A stretch of DNA of 64,000 bases, taken from an uncultured Alphaproteobacteria bacterium. GTDB lineage: Bacteria; Pseudomonadota; Alphaproteobacteria; Rs-D84. Shown here in pieces: positions 42,463 through 51,488 of this stretch (position 1 is the stretch's first letter; the number at the start of each line of letters is the position of its first letter). The DNA lies in the NCBI GenBank assembly GCA_951801825.1, contig CATOOF010000002.1, forward strand, positions 288,441 to 352,440. The letters run 5' to 3'. Below the pieces are notes generated by a model. That model was not told the origin of the DNA, searched no databases, and saw nothing but the letters and a program-made list of their open reading frames with translations. Position numbers and translations under genes: made by a program.

Positions 42463-43224
42463 ATGTTCAAAGAATTGAAGTTAAAAATTGCGGCACGTCG
42501 CGTTCAGCAAAAGACTGTACGTAAAAACAGCAGCCGTCGGCGCACCCAATCCCGCAAAGCATCGGGAACATGGTCTACGGTTTGGAAAATTATTAAATGG
42601 CCGTTTACAGCTGTTTTGAATGTTGCACGCCGCGTATGGGCATGGATTCGCAGCATTGACTTAATTGGCCTGGTAAACCTGACACTGTTGGTTGCGATTA
42701 TTGTATTATTCACAATGTTAATAATTGACATTGTCGGATGCGGCAAAAAATCTGTTGTTGTTATTGCAGATGCACCGGCGGTGGCCGTTGTTCCGGAAAA
42801 GCCCCAGATTACCGTAACGCGTGATGCGGCACCGGCATCTGTAAAGACACAGCCCACACTGCCGTTAAAGCGCAATATCACAACCCGTAAATTTGAAAGT
42901 CACACTATTACTGTGGCCAAGACCGAGTGCACATCCAAAAACGCACCGAAGGTTTTAAATGGCGATGTAATTATTGACCGACGCGGCGCCACCCCTATTC
43001 TGACAGATGGCGTACGCATCAATGGCAGTCTGTATCTGCAAAACATGCGCAAATATATTCTGCCGTGCGGCACTGTTGTTCGCGGCAACTTGTTCCTGCG
43101 CGACGTTGAAATGCTTGAATTCTGCGGCGATTTTACCGTAACAGGGAACATTTACGTCAGCCCGCGTTCATCTTTTGGGCCAATACCAAGCACAGCACGT
43201 CTGGGCGGACAGGTTATCCTGTAA
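42463..43224 (+). CDS. Membrane-anchored protein with basic N-terminus and beta-helix-like C-terminal repeats
   Basis: TM VNLTLLVAIIVLFTMLIIDIV; NGDVIIDRRG...VRINGSLYLQN...VRGNLFLRD...VTGNIYV. Confidence 0.6.
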   Translation: MFKELKLKIAARRVQQKTVRKNSSRRRTQSRKASGTWSTVWKIIKWPFTAVLNVARRVWAWIRSIDLIGLVNLTLLVAIIVLFTMLIIDIVGCGKKSVVVIADAPAVAVVPEKPQITVTRDAAPASVKTQPTLPLKRNITTRKFESHTITVAKTECTSKNAPKVLNGDVIIDRRGATPILTDGVRINGSLYLQNMRKYILPCGTVVRGNLFLRDVEMLEFCGDFTVTGNIYVSPRSSFGPIPSTARLGGQVIL

Positions 43225-43331
43225 TATATATCATCCCCACAACCGGATCTGGTTTTCAGGTCCGGTTTTTGCTTGCACGGCAAATAATATTTTGTCTATA
43301 ATACCCATATCCAAACGAAGGGAAAAAAGAA

Positions 43332-43559
43332 ATGAAAACATTTGAGAAAATTTTAAATGTACTGGCCAAGAACATCGGCTATACCGTTGTACTGGTTGCG
43401 GCAATTATATTGTTTGCAATATTTTCCGGCGGCCTGTTGCGCGGTTTGATAACGGCTGGTTCCGCACTGATTGGTTATGCATGCATAGAGACGTTGTATA
43501 AACAATTTAAATCTGAAAGTACGCCAAAGGCGCCAAAAAGAATAACCAAGAAAAAATAA
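43332..43559 (+). CDS. Small membrane protein
   Basis: Two hydrophobic helices; RBS. Confidence 0.55.
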   Translation: MKTFEKILNVLAKNIGYTVVLVAAIILFAIFSGGLLRGLITAGSALIGYACIETLYKQFKSESTPKAPKRITKKK

Positions 43560-43567
43560 ACAAATAC

Positions 43568-43592
43568 AATCCCGCGATTGCGGGATTTTTTT
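43568..43592. terminator. Rho-independent terminator
   Basis: aatcccgcgattgcgggatttttt. Confidence 0.8.
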
Positions 43593-43606
43593 ATCAGTTT
43601 AATTCC

Positions 43607-43939
43607 TTATTGTGCCGGCGCGTCCACAGACGGTGCAACGGCGGCGTTATCCGCACTTTCCTGAATTAAAATTTCCTGGCGCAAGTCACTTTTACGAGAC
43701 GCCATGTCCGATTTGGATGCAACCAACGCCAATGCGGCACACAACACAAAAAATATTGTCGCCAACCATGCCGTTATCTTGGTTAAAAAATTTCCAGCCG
43801 CCGCACCCGTCAACGCACCGCCAAACATTGACGCCGCAGAAGAGCCGGACATGCCACTGCCCTCAGACTTTTGCAACAGGATGATTCCGGTCATAAAAAT
43901 AGCAACGATAATTAAGCAAACCAGTAAAATTGTAAACAT
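43607..43939 (-). CDS. secG: Preprotein translocase subunit SecG
   Basis: ILLQKSEGSGMSGSSAASMFGG...FLTKITAWLATIFF. Confidence 0.9.
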   Translation of the reverse strand: MFTILLVCLIIVAIFMTGIILLQKSEGSGMSGSSAASMFGGALTGAAAGNFLTKITAWLATIFFVLCAALALVASKSDMASRKSDLRQEILIQESADNAAVAPSVDAPAQ

Positions 43940-43981
43940 AACTTTTCCTTTGATTATGGGACGATTTTATCGTGCCCCCCT

Positions 43982-44614
43982 TTAAATTGCAAGAATTTTC
44001 AACAATGCCGCCGCCGCCGCTGTACTGGCCTCTTTTTTTGAGGCACCGGTTGCGGTGGCGCTATGCCCCATTGCAGTTACACGAACTGAAAACACGGGAT
44101 TATGAGATGCCCCCACAGGTTCCGTATACTCGTACCGAGGCAGGCCGCCGCTGGTATTTTGCTGTACCAGTTCCTGGAGTGCGCTTTTCGCATCCTTGGG
44201 CGCGGTAACGTCACGGGCGGCTATATCGCGCCACAAATCCAAAATCACATCACGGGCGGCATCAAATCCGGCCTCTATGAATATAGCCCCAAGAACAGCC
44301 TCCATCGCGTTGGCCCAGACATGCCGAACACGGCCGGCCGTCATATGACCATGGCGAACACGCCTGTCTATACCTATCTCCGTTGCGACATCGGCCAACG
44401 TTTCCGTCGATACCAGCATCGCATGACGACGCGCCAATTCGCCTTCTGCCTCAGACGGGAACATTTCATACAACATTGCCGCCACGGTCAGCCCCAAAAC
44501 ACGATCGCCCACGAATTCAAGACGCTCGTTATTACAGGTGACATCAACCCCACGCTGGGTCAGGGCCTGTTCCAACAGTTTTGGATTTTTAAATTTATAA
44601 TTCAGCTTTTTCAC
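43982..44614 (-). CDS. rnc: Ribonuclease III
   Basis: NERLEFVGDRVLGL; C-terminal dsRBD. Confidence 0.95.
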   Translation of the reverse strand: MKKLNYKFKNPKLLEQALTQRGVDVTCNNERLEFVGDRVLGLTVAAMLYEMFPSEAEGELARRHAMLVSTETLADVATEIGIDRRVRHGHMTAGRVRHVWANAMEAVLGAIFIEAGFDAARDVILDLWRDIAARDVTAPKDAKSALQELVQQNTSGGLPRYEYTEPVGASHNPVFSVRVTAMGHSATATGASKKEASTAAAAALLKILAI

Positions 44615-44616
44615 AA

Positions 44617-45492
44617 TTAGTTAATCCCCATTCCAAACCGGCCCCAGCGCATCTTGCTGCCCCAGTTCCACAGGAACAGCATCGGCGAGTAATAGTTGTG
44701 TGAATACCACACAAACCACACCTTGCCCAGGACATAATCACGGGATACAAATCCGATGTCGGCGCGGCTGTCACCGCTGTTGTCACGGTTGTCGCCCATA
44801 AAGAACAAATGCCCGTCCGGTACAGTATACAGCGGCGTATTGTCAAACATTGCATCATCAGAGTATTCTATTATGCTGTGCGAGACACCATTTGGCAGGG
44901 TTTCCGTGTACTCTGTAACCCTGGCCACGCCACAGGCGCCGGGATATGTTCTGCAGACTCTGTCAGATTTATATTCAATGGTATAATTAAACGGCGCCGG
45001 CGCATTGTCAATCCATATACGATTGCCTTTTATCGCCATGTCCCCCTCATAATAGCCAACACTGCGCAGCGATTTCGGCAAAACAGCCACAACATACGGA
45101 CGCGGATTTTCACGCGGGACAATTTCACCATTTATATACAGACGCCCCTCTTTCATCTGAACCGTGTCACCTGGCAGGCCAATCAGACGCTTTACATAAT
45201 CCTGGGATTCGTTTATCGGATTGCGAAACACAATGACGTCACCCATTTTAGGTTCCGTGGCAAAAATGCGCCCATTCCACATTTTCCAAGAACCAAACGG
45301 GAATGAATAACGCGAATATCCATACGACCACTTTTCAACAAATATATGGTCGCCAATATGCAGCGTGGGAATCATCGAACCAGACGGAATGTTAAACGGT
45401 TCCAGCAATAAACTTCTGAATACAATTGCAATCAGCGCACCATAGAACAGCGTATTAAACCATTCGCGCGCAACATTCTTATTTTTTGGCAT
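44617..45492 (-). CDS. lepB: Signal peptidase I
   Basis: FNIPSGSMIPTLHIGDHIFVEKW; YVKRLIGLPGD; FFMGDNRDNSGDSR. Confidence 0.96.
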   Translation of the reverse strand: MPKNKNVAREWFNTLFYGALIAIVFRSLLLEPFNIPSGSMIPTLHIGDHIFVEKWSYGYSRYSFPFGSWKMWNGRIFATEPKMGDVIVFRNPINESQDYVKRLIGLPGDTVQMKEGRLYINGEIVPRENPRPYVVAVLPKSLRSVGYYEGDMAIKGNRIWIDNAPAPFNYTIEYKSDRVCRTYPGACGVARVTEYTETLPNGVSHSIIEYSDDAMFDNTPLYTVPDGHLFFMGDNRDNSGDSRADIGFVSRDYVLGKVWFVWYSHNYYSPMLFLWNWGSKMRWGRFGMGIN

Positions 45493-45564
45493 AACTTTTC
45501 CGTCCTTTTGTTTGCGGGTATTTTAGAACTTGAATTAAAAATGCGCAAGCTATAATATGCAAAT

Positions 45565-47088
45565 ATGATTTCTTTAAATTCCATTATATTCAATGGCATG
45601 GACATTACACCAATTGATGTCCAGGTTCAATTATCATCAGGATTGTCAAAACCTGAGTTTAAAATTATCGGACTGGCCGACCGTGCCGTCAAGGAATCAG
45701 CCGAACGCGTACGAAACGCGCTGGCGGCGCTGAACCTGGGGCTGCCGCCGAAAAAGCTGACGGTGAACCTGTCACCGGCGGACGTGGAAAAAACAGGTGC
45801 TCATTTTGACCTGCCGATACTGTGCGCGATAATGTGTGCAATTGGTGTCCTGTCCGAAGAAAAGCTGGCGCGATATATTATCATGGGCGAAGTAGGATTA
45901 AATGGTGCGATTGGAAAAACAGACGGATGTCTGCCGGCCGGCGTATGGGCCGCAAAACACGACATGGGGCTGATTTGTCCCGCATCATGTGGGCCAGAGG
46001 CGGCACTTAGCGCGAATGCAAACATACTGGCACCGGAACATGTGCTGGATTTGGTAAACCATTTCAAAGGGATGGCTGTATTACAGCCGCCGGTAACGAC
46101 ACTGGAAACCGCCCCACAGACCAATGCTAAAATTGATCTGTGCGATGTTCACGGCCAGGCGGCGGCAAAACGCGCCCTGGAAATAGCGGCCGCGGGCGGG
46201 CATGCAATGCTGATGATTGGACCGCCGGGGTCTGGGAAAACCATGCTGGCGGCACGTCTGGCAACAATCATGCCGGAAATGACCGCGGCAGAGATTTTAG
46301 AAACATCAACAATTTATTCCATCGCCGGACAATTAAACGGGCGCGGATTGGTACAAAACCGGCCGTTCCGTAGTGTACATCACACCGCCAGTGCGGTCGC
46401 ACTGGCCGGGGGTGGTGGCGACGCGCGACCAGGGGAAATATCACTGGCGCATAACGGGGTTCTGTTCTTGGACGAATTGCCGGAATTTAACCGGACCACT
46501 CTTGAAATTCTGCGCCAGCCAATGGAATCCGGGCAAATCATGATTTCACGCGCACGACGCAACGCGACATATCCGGCACGATTCCAATTAATCGCGGCAA
46601 TGAATCCGTGTCCGTGCGGTCATTTGGGCAACGCAGCAATGGCATGCAGTCGTGCGCCGCGCTGTGCAGAGGCATATCAAAACAAAATATCCGGGCCATT
46701 GTTGGATAGAATTGATTTGCATGTGGACGTTGATGCCGTAAATCCATGGGAAATGCATAATTCAGCCAACGAATCCACCGGCGAAACCAGCGAAACAGTT
46801 CGTGCGCGCGTTGTCGCCGCACGTACGCGCCAGATTGCACGCCAGGGAAAAATCAACGCATATCTGGATGGCCCTGAATTGGATGCGGCGGTACACATGT
46901 CGCCCGATGCGACGGAATTTTTAAATACCGCGGCGGAAAAAATGGGCATGTCGGCCCGCGGATACAACCGCATAAAGCGAATTGCACGAACAATTGCGGA
47001 CCTGCGCGGGGCATCAGATGTTGACATTTCCGACCTGGCCGAGGCACTGTCGTACAGACAAATTGGGCGCGGAAAATTTGCCGCCTAA
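45565..47088 (+). CDS. YifB/ComM-family Mg-chelatase-like AAA ATPase
   Basis: GLADRAVKESAERVRNAL; GPPGSGKTMLAARL; FLDELPEF. Confidence 0.95.
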   Translation: MISLNSIIFNGMDITPIDVQVQLSSGLSKPEFKIIGLADRAVKESAERVRNALAALNLGLPPKKLTVNLSPADVEKTGAHFDLPILCAIMCAIGVLSEEKLARYIIMGEVGLNGAIGKTDGCLPAGVWAAKHDMGLICPASCGPEAALSANANILAPEHVLDLVNHFKGMAVLQPPVTTLETAPQTNAKIDLCDVHGQAAAKRALEIAAAGGHAMLMIGPPGSGKTMLAARLATIMPEMTAAEILETSTIYSIAGQLNGRGLVQNRPFRSVHHTASAVALAGGGGDARPGEISLAHNGVLFLDELPEFNRTTLEILRQPMESGQIMISRARRNATYPARFQLIAAMNPCPCGHLGNAAMACSRAPRCAEAYQNKISGPLLDRIDLHVDVDAVNPWEMHNSANESTGETSETVRARVVAARTRQIARQGKINAYLDGPELDAAVHMSPDATEFLNTAAEKMGMSARGYNRIKRIARTIADLRGASDVDISDLAEALSYRQIGRGKFAA

Positions 47089-47114
47089 AAAAACATATAA
47101 AAACACCAGAAATC

Positions 47115-47137
47115 CGGCCTGAACAAGGCCTTTTTTT
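47115..47137 (+). terminator. Rho-independent terminator
   Basis: ggcct-gaaca-aggccttttttt. Confidence 0.7.
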
Positions 47138-47148
47138 ATGTACAAAAA

Positions 47149-47245
47149 AAACGGAGGTTTGGATTATACACCTATTCGGGTACAAAATATCACTATTTCC
47201 GCCACAGTGTCAATTAGATTTTATGCCGATTTTAAACCTCCGTTT
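47149..47245. repeat. 12-bp perfect inverted repeats flanking 73 bp
   Basis: AAACGGAGGTTT (47149-47160) and AAACCTCCGTTT (47234-47245). Confidence 0.85.
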
Positions 47246-47269
47246 GGATACAGCATAAGGAGAAAAAAT

Positions 47270-48217
47270 ATGAATAGATTCTTTATACGACTAATCGGAG
47301 GAGCAATTGCATGCACCTGTGGTCTAATAAATGCGGCCAAGGCCATAAATTGTAATATTGGCGAAACATTCAGCGGAACCACATCCTATTATGCGAAACA
47401 AACATGTCCGGCCACAACCGGATACAGGGCATACAGCATGGATAAAAACTTTCCGGGCGTGAGCGACACCGGCAACGAGTATGCCGCGTATACAAATCAA
47501 ACCCTGTCATCTACGTCCGTGCCCAGAATTATCGGCCTGTCCAATGTATGCGAAACCAAAACAAATGCCTTACTCGCCGGGGGTACATTCTTTGTGCCAT
47601 GCAGCGAAAACCGCACACCATTTGTAACCATAACCGACACAGACAGCCAAGGCAACGAACGCAAATTAGTACGTCAAACATGTTCTAATCTTGACGCCTC
47701 TAGCGGATTATATTTGGGCGCGTGTATTCTGGACGGCAGCGGCCAGGTAATAACACTATTTGACGACTTTTTTAAGACCTATGGCGGGTGCCTGTGCCCG
47801 GAAGGCCAGACATGCTCTAATGAATCCGGGGATTCTGGCGATTCCGGGAATACGGGATCGGCCGGATCTGCGGATGGCTGCAAATTCTATTACTATAACA
47901 CGGGTATTGGCGAAACCAGCGCTTATGTATTTGTCGGATGCAGACCGGGATATTATCTAAATCGCGAAATAGAAAGTGGCGAAACATTTGTCTCAAAAAA
48001 CGCAATAGACAAATTATGCTCGCCATGTTCGGGCATGAAATATAATGTCAGCAACGGAACCGTTTCTACATACAAGCCAACCGACGGCGAAACGGGGGCA
48101 AACGGGATTTGGTGGAAATCTGACGGCATGGGTATTAACTCTTGCTATGCCAATGGCAATGTCAACGATGGGGCCGGAACATTCTCGTTCGAAACAAACT
48201 GTACATATGGCGGATAA
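47270..48217 (+). CDS. Cys-rich secreted protein, signature family
   Basis: Signal peptide MNRFFIRLIGGAIACTCGLINAAKA; INSCYANGNVNDGAGTFSFETNCTYGG. Confidence 0.7.
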   Translation: MNRFFIRLIGGAIACTCGLINAAKAINCNIGETFSGTTSYYAKQTCPATTGYRAYSMDKNFPGVSDTGNEYAAYTNQTLSSTSVPRIIGLSNVCETKTNALLAGGTFFVPCSENRTPFVTITDTDSQGNERKLVRQTCSNLDASSGLYLGACILDGSGQVITLFDDFFKTYGGCLCPEGQTCSNESGDSGDSGNTGSAGSADGCKFYYYNTGIGETSAYVFVGCRPGYYLNREIESGETFVSKNAIDKLCSPCSGMKYNVSNGTVSTYKPTDGETGANGIWWKSDGMGINSCYANGNVNDGAGTFSFETNCTYGG

Positions 48218-48231
48218 TCCGGATTAGACAG

Positions 48232-49341
48232 ATGAATCGCACACATCAAATTATAAACGTAATTGAATTAGACTGTCGAGACATACGATTCCAAAGTGGC
48301 ATTGCACGCTATTTTGACACGCTGGCCGCGAACATGCCCGAATACGTTCAGACATTCAAGGTTATCTTTTATCATTCGCCAACAATCCCAAACGTATCAA
48401 TCAATGTGACTGACACAGAGTTACAGGTATTCCATCCCGCCGGATTTCCAATGCATACACTGTTTGACGCCGCATTGGCGTTTATAGGGCACAGGCTGGA
48501 CGCGATGGAAAACCTGATTGTAAAATCAAACTGTTTGGGAATGGAGGCGTTTGCATATCTGTTACGCAATCGATTTTACTGTAAAACAATTGGTGTTTTG
48601 CATTGTCTGCCACACCTGTCGTTCAGCAATGAAAAAGGAACGTTTCCTGCCTTAAATCCGCTGGCCAAGATGGATTCTATTATTCTGGTATGCCAGACCG
48701 CCACACAATGGCTGGATAGAGTTCACAACAAGCGCCCGCACAACATTATATACAACGGCATACGCAGGCCCAAAATTAAATCGCGAAAGAAGCCCGACGA
48801 TGTATTTAAATTCATATGGACAAACGGATGGGCGGCACATAAAGGCCTGGGGCGGATAATTCCGGCCATACGCCAGGTTGCGAAAGACCATAAAATTCAA
48901 ATACTTGTTTTGGGTGGCGGCCAGCCTGACGAAAAAACCGCGAGAGAAATATCCGACCTGCCAATAGTAAACGTCGGCCTGCTGAACGATTCAGACAAAA
49001 TCGCACAATATTACGAACAGGCGGATTGTGCATTGTTTGCATCATATTCAGAAGCCTGCTCTTTTGCAGGGATAGAAGCGATGTCTTATAACTTGCCCAT
49101 AATTTCATCCGATGCGGCCGGTCTGGTCGAAATGTTTGGCAGTGCGGCGCTGTATGCAAAAACGGACAAAGAACGCAATCTTAATGTATCCCAATATGCC
49201 GACAATATGAATACAGTAATCGAAAATGCCCGGGTGCGCTCTAAGCTGGCCGTGGTGGCATATGCCAGATATTTAGAACGATACACCGCACAAAAGATGG
49301 CAAAAAACACACTGAATCTGTATAAAAAACTATTAGATTAA
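48232..49341 (+). CDS. Family 1/4-type glycosyltransferase
   Basis: FIWTNGWAAHKGLGRIIPAI; SYSEACSFAGIEAMSYNLPIISSDAAGLVE. Confidence 0.88.
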   Translation: MNRTHQIINVIELDCRDIRFQSGIARYFDTLAANMPEYVQTFKVIFYHSPTIPNVSINVTDTELQVFHPAGFPMHTLFDAALAFIGHRLDAMENLIVKSNCLGMEAFAYLLRNRFYCKTIGVLHCLPHLSFSNEKGTFPALNPLAKMDSIILVCQTATQWLDRVHNKRPHNIIYNGIRRPKIKSRKKPDDVFKFIWTNGWAAHKGLGRIIPAIRQVAKDHKIQILVLGGGQPDEKTAREISDLPIVNVGLLNDSDKIAQYYEQADCALFASYSEACSFAGIEAMSYNLPIISSDAAGLVEMFGSAALYAKTDKERNLNVSQYADNMNTVIENARVRSKLAVVAYARYLERYTAQKMAKNTLNLYKKLLD

Positions 49342-49365
49342 AAATCCGCCATTGGGCGGATTTTT
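49340..49365. terminator. Rho-independent terminator
   Basis: aaaaatccgccattgggcggattttt. Confidence 0.85.
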
Positions 49366-49368
49366 AAT

Positions 49369-50355
49369 CTAGAACTCGAACCGCAGGCCCAGCATTATGT
49401 TTGCATATATCATGCTTTCCGCACTGAACCAGTCGCGGGTGCGGGAATCATCCTTGTTCGTAAGCGCCCACTTTATCTTTGGAATATATGCAACGCGGGC
49501 CCCGAAATCCAAGAACATTGTTTCATTTATACCATAAGAAATACCAACCGATGCCAAACCGGCAATATTTGAAGAGTTAATCTTGGAACGATAAAACTGA
49601 ACCACGCCGTAGTCATCCGCCTCTCCAAAATTCTGCAGGTCAACCGACGTCGACAAATCCCCATACAAATCGGACAGATTCAGCGTTGTTTTACTGTCGG
49701 CGTATCCGATACCGAAGCCAACATACGGAATAACCTTTCTCACAGGCTTTTGCAGGCCGTCAAAAAAGTCATAAAAAGCCATTGCACTGATAATATCGGT
49801 GGAAACTTTTGACTGTGCGCTACCACTTTGGGCGATAATTACAACATCCGATACATCGCCGCCTGTTAATGGTAAATCGCCGTCAAACAGTGGCGACTGA
49901 TTATATTCCATTTCTGTAATGTGGTCCCAGCCAACCTCTACACGCCATTGTGGGCGATTAGGTATGGTCCACCCCAGCGATGCACCGGCGGCAAATGCAA
50001 ATTCTGAAAAATCACTGGCCGGTTTTACATCTGCCAAATCGCCCATACCCGCATACAGGAAACCGTCACAGCCGCCCCCTTTTACACAGGCATCATAATA
50101 CGCGGCCGATATTACCATCCCGTCGCCCGGGTTTACGTAATATTCGGTCGTCAACGAACCAACATCGTTCTTGATAGAGCCAAATCCAAACGATGCCCCA
50201 CCACGCACAGACATTACAAACCGCGACCCGTCATCCGAATAATAGCCGTCACCCAGATATGTACCGGCATATTCCCAATTAGCCGCCGCAGGCGCCGCCG
50301 ACAGGCATGATAAAAACGACAAGATACAAAATATTCTTTTTCTCATGTTCAACAT
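49369..50355 (-). CDS. Outer-membrane beta-barrel protein
   Basis: Signal peptide RKRIFCILSFLSCLSAAPAAA; strand-rich; C-terminal IMLGLRFEF. Confidence 0.8.
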   Translation of the reverse strand: MLNMRKRIFCILSFLSCLSAAPAAANWEYAGTYLGDGYYSDDGSRFVMSVRGGASFGFGSIKNDVGSLTTEYYVNPGDGMVISAAYYDACVKGGGCDGFLYAGMGDLADVKPASDFSEFAFAAGASLGWTIPNRPQWRVEVGWDHITEMEYNQSPLFDGDLPLTGGDVSDVVIIAQSGSAQSKVSTDIISAMAFYDFFDGLQKPVRKVIPYVGFGIGYADSKTTLNLSDLYGDLSTSVDLQNFGEADDYGVVQFYRSKINSSNIAGLASVGISYGINETMFLDFGARVAYIPKIKWALTNKDDSRTRDWFSAESMIYANIMLGLRFEF

Positions 50356-50373
50356 TATATCATAAATAGTATC

Positions 50374-50402
50374 TGGACACCAAACTGTTTTTATCATATA
50401 AT
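50374..50402 (+). promoter_or_regulatory. Strong sigma-70-like promoter
   Basis: TGGACA (50374-50379), 17-bp spacer, TATAAT (50397-50402). Confidence 0.7.
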
Positions 50403-50406
50403 TTGC

Positions 50407-50643
50407 ATGAATCAACAGGGATGTTGGCTCAGGGACGTCAGAAATCCTTTACTTAACCCGTGCACGTGCGCGGCATCCGACAAAAATGTCGGCGCAACAA
50501 TAATGCGCCGTATGTTTTTCCCGACTGATACCCGGTCGGGGGTCCGGCGATTATATAACAGCGCATATGCGTAAAAATCGCCGGGGTCATTGTTAAGTAT
50601 GATTTTCTGAAATCCCCGACCGCCAAACCTTTGGCGGTTTTTT
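50407..50643 (+). ncRNA. Candidate structured ncRNA or leader of about 235 nt with its own promoter and terminator
   Basis: Closing stem TACTTAAC/GTTAAGTA (50450-50457/50592-50599) extended by CAGAAATC/GATTTTCTG; internal hairpins CCGACA/TGTCGG, CCCGAC/GTCGGG, CCGGCGATT/AATCGCCGG; terminator at 50620. Confidence 0.55.
50620..50643 (+). terminator. Rho-independent terminator upstream of a Cys-rich gene
   Basis: CCGCCAAA-cc-TTTGGCGG-TTTTTT. Confidence 0.85.
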
Positions 50644-50675
50644 GATAAACAAAATTTTCAAAAAGGGGCAAATCT

Positions 50676-51461
50676 ATGAAAATCAAACATTTTATTATCG
50701 CGGCATCAACCATAATGCCGATGGGCGCCATGGCCGGACCATGCGATGAAATATTCGGCAGCCACAACTGTCTTGCATGGGCCGAAGAATCTATCATTAA
50801 TCTGCAAGAATGCTCCTGTGGGCATTGCCCCAGCGGAACAGTTCCGCGCGGCTCTGGTTTTGAAACACATAAAACTGGCACGTACAACAATGTCAGATAT
50901 ACACTGCATTCAGGATGCGCGGTCGAATGCAGCTGTGCCAACAACCCAAACCCCGAAAGACGCGGCGGCACATGCGAGGCTCAAGAAACAAACATGACCG
51001 CACCAGACTATTCAACATGCACCGCAACCCCAACAGGCGCCAAGCTGTGCAATACAACAACAAACAAATGCAACGACACGTCCGTTACAATCGCAGGCCA
51101 GATATACTGTAAGCTGAACGGACAGACATGCTCGCTGCCATTTGCCGCCAGTGCAATGTTGGCATCACCATACTGCAGCAATGGGGCCGCCGCACCCCAA
51201 GGCGGGGTAAGCTGCCTGGTGGTTGAGTGCAAGCAAAACGCCATCCCAGGCGCATCACGCAGTAATTGCATGTGCAACACAGGATACTATATGAACACAT
51301 CAAGCTTTACCTGTGAAAAATGTCCAAACCCAATGCCCCCGGCAACAACAAGCACACCGGGCGCGACCGATATAACACAATGCTATATACCCGCAGGAGC
51401 CACGCTGACCGAGACCGCCGGAACATATAAATATATTGAAAACTGTTCATACACCGAATAA
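50676..51461 (+). CDS. Cys-rich secreted protein, signature family
   Basis: Signal peptide MKIKHFIIAASTIMPMGAMA; GYYMNTSSFTCEKCPNPMPP...ITQCYIPAGATLTETAGTYKYIENCSYTE. Confidence 0.75.
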   Translation: MKIKHFIIAASTIMPMGAMAGPCDEIFGSHNCLAWAEESIINLQECSCGHCPSGTVPRGSGFETHKTGTYNNVRYTLHSGCAVECSCANNPNPERRGGTCEAQETNMTAPDYSTCTATPTGAKLCNTTTNKCNDTSVTIAGQIYCKLNGQTCSLPFAASAMLASPYCSNGAAAPQGGVSCLVVECKQNAIPGASRSNCMCNTGYYMNTSSFTCEKCPNPMPPATTSTPGATDITQCYIPAGATLTETAGTYKYIENCSYTE

Positions 51462-51488
51462 AAAAACGGGGCGTCTGCCCCGTTTTTT
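51460..51488. terminator. Rho-independent terminator
   Basis: aaaaaacggggcgtctgccccgtttttt. Confidence 0.85.

Noticed and set aside
50453-50971. 172-aa minus-strand ORF covering the 50407 RNA and the Cys-rich gene start
   Set aside because: Runs through a perfect terminator and is antisense to a signal-peptide gene; no RBS or recognisable domain.
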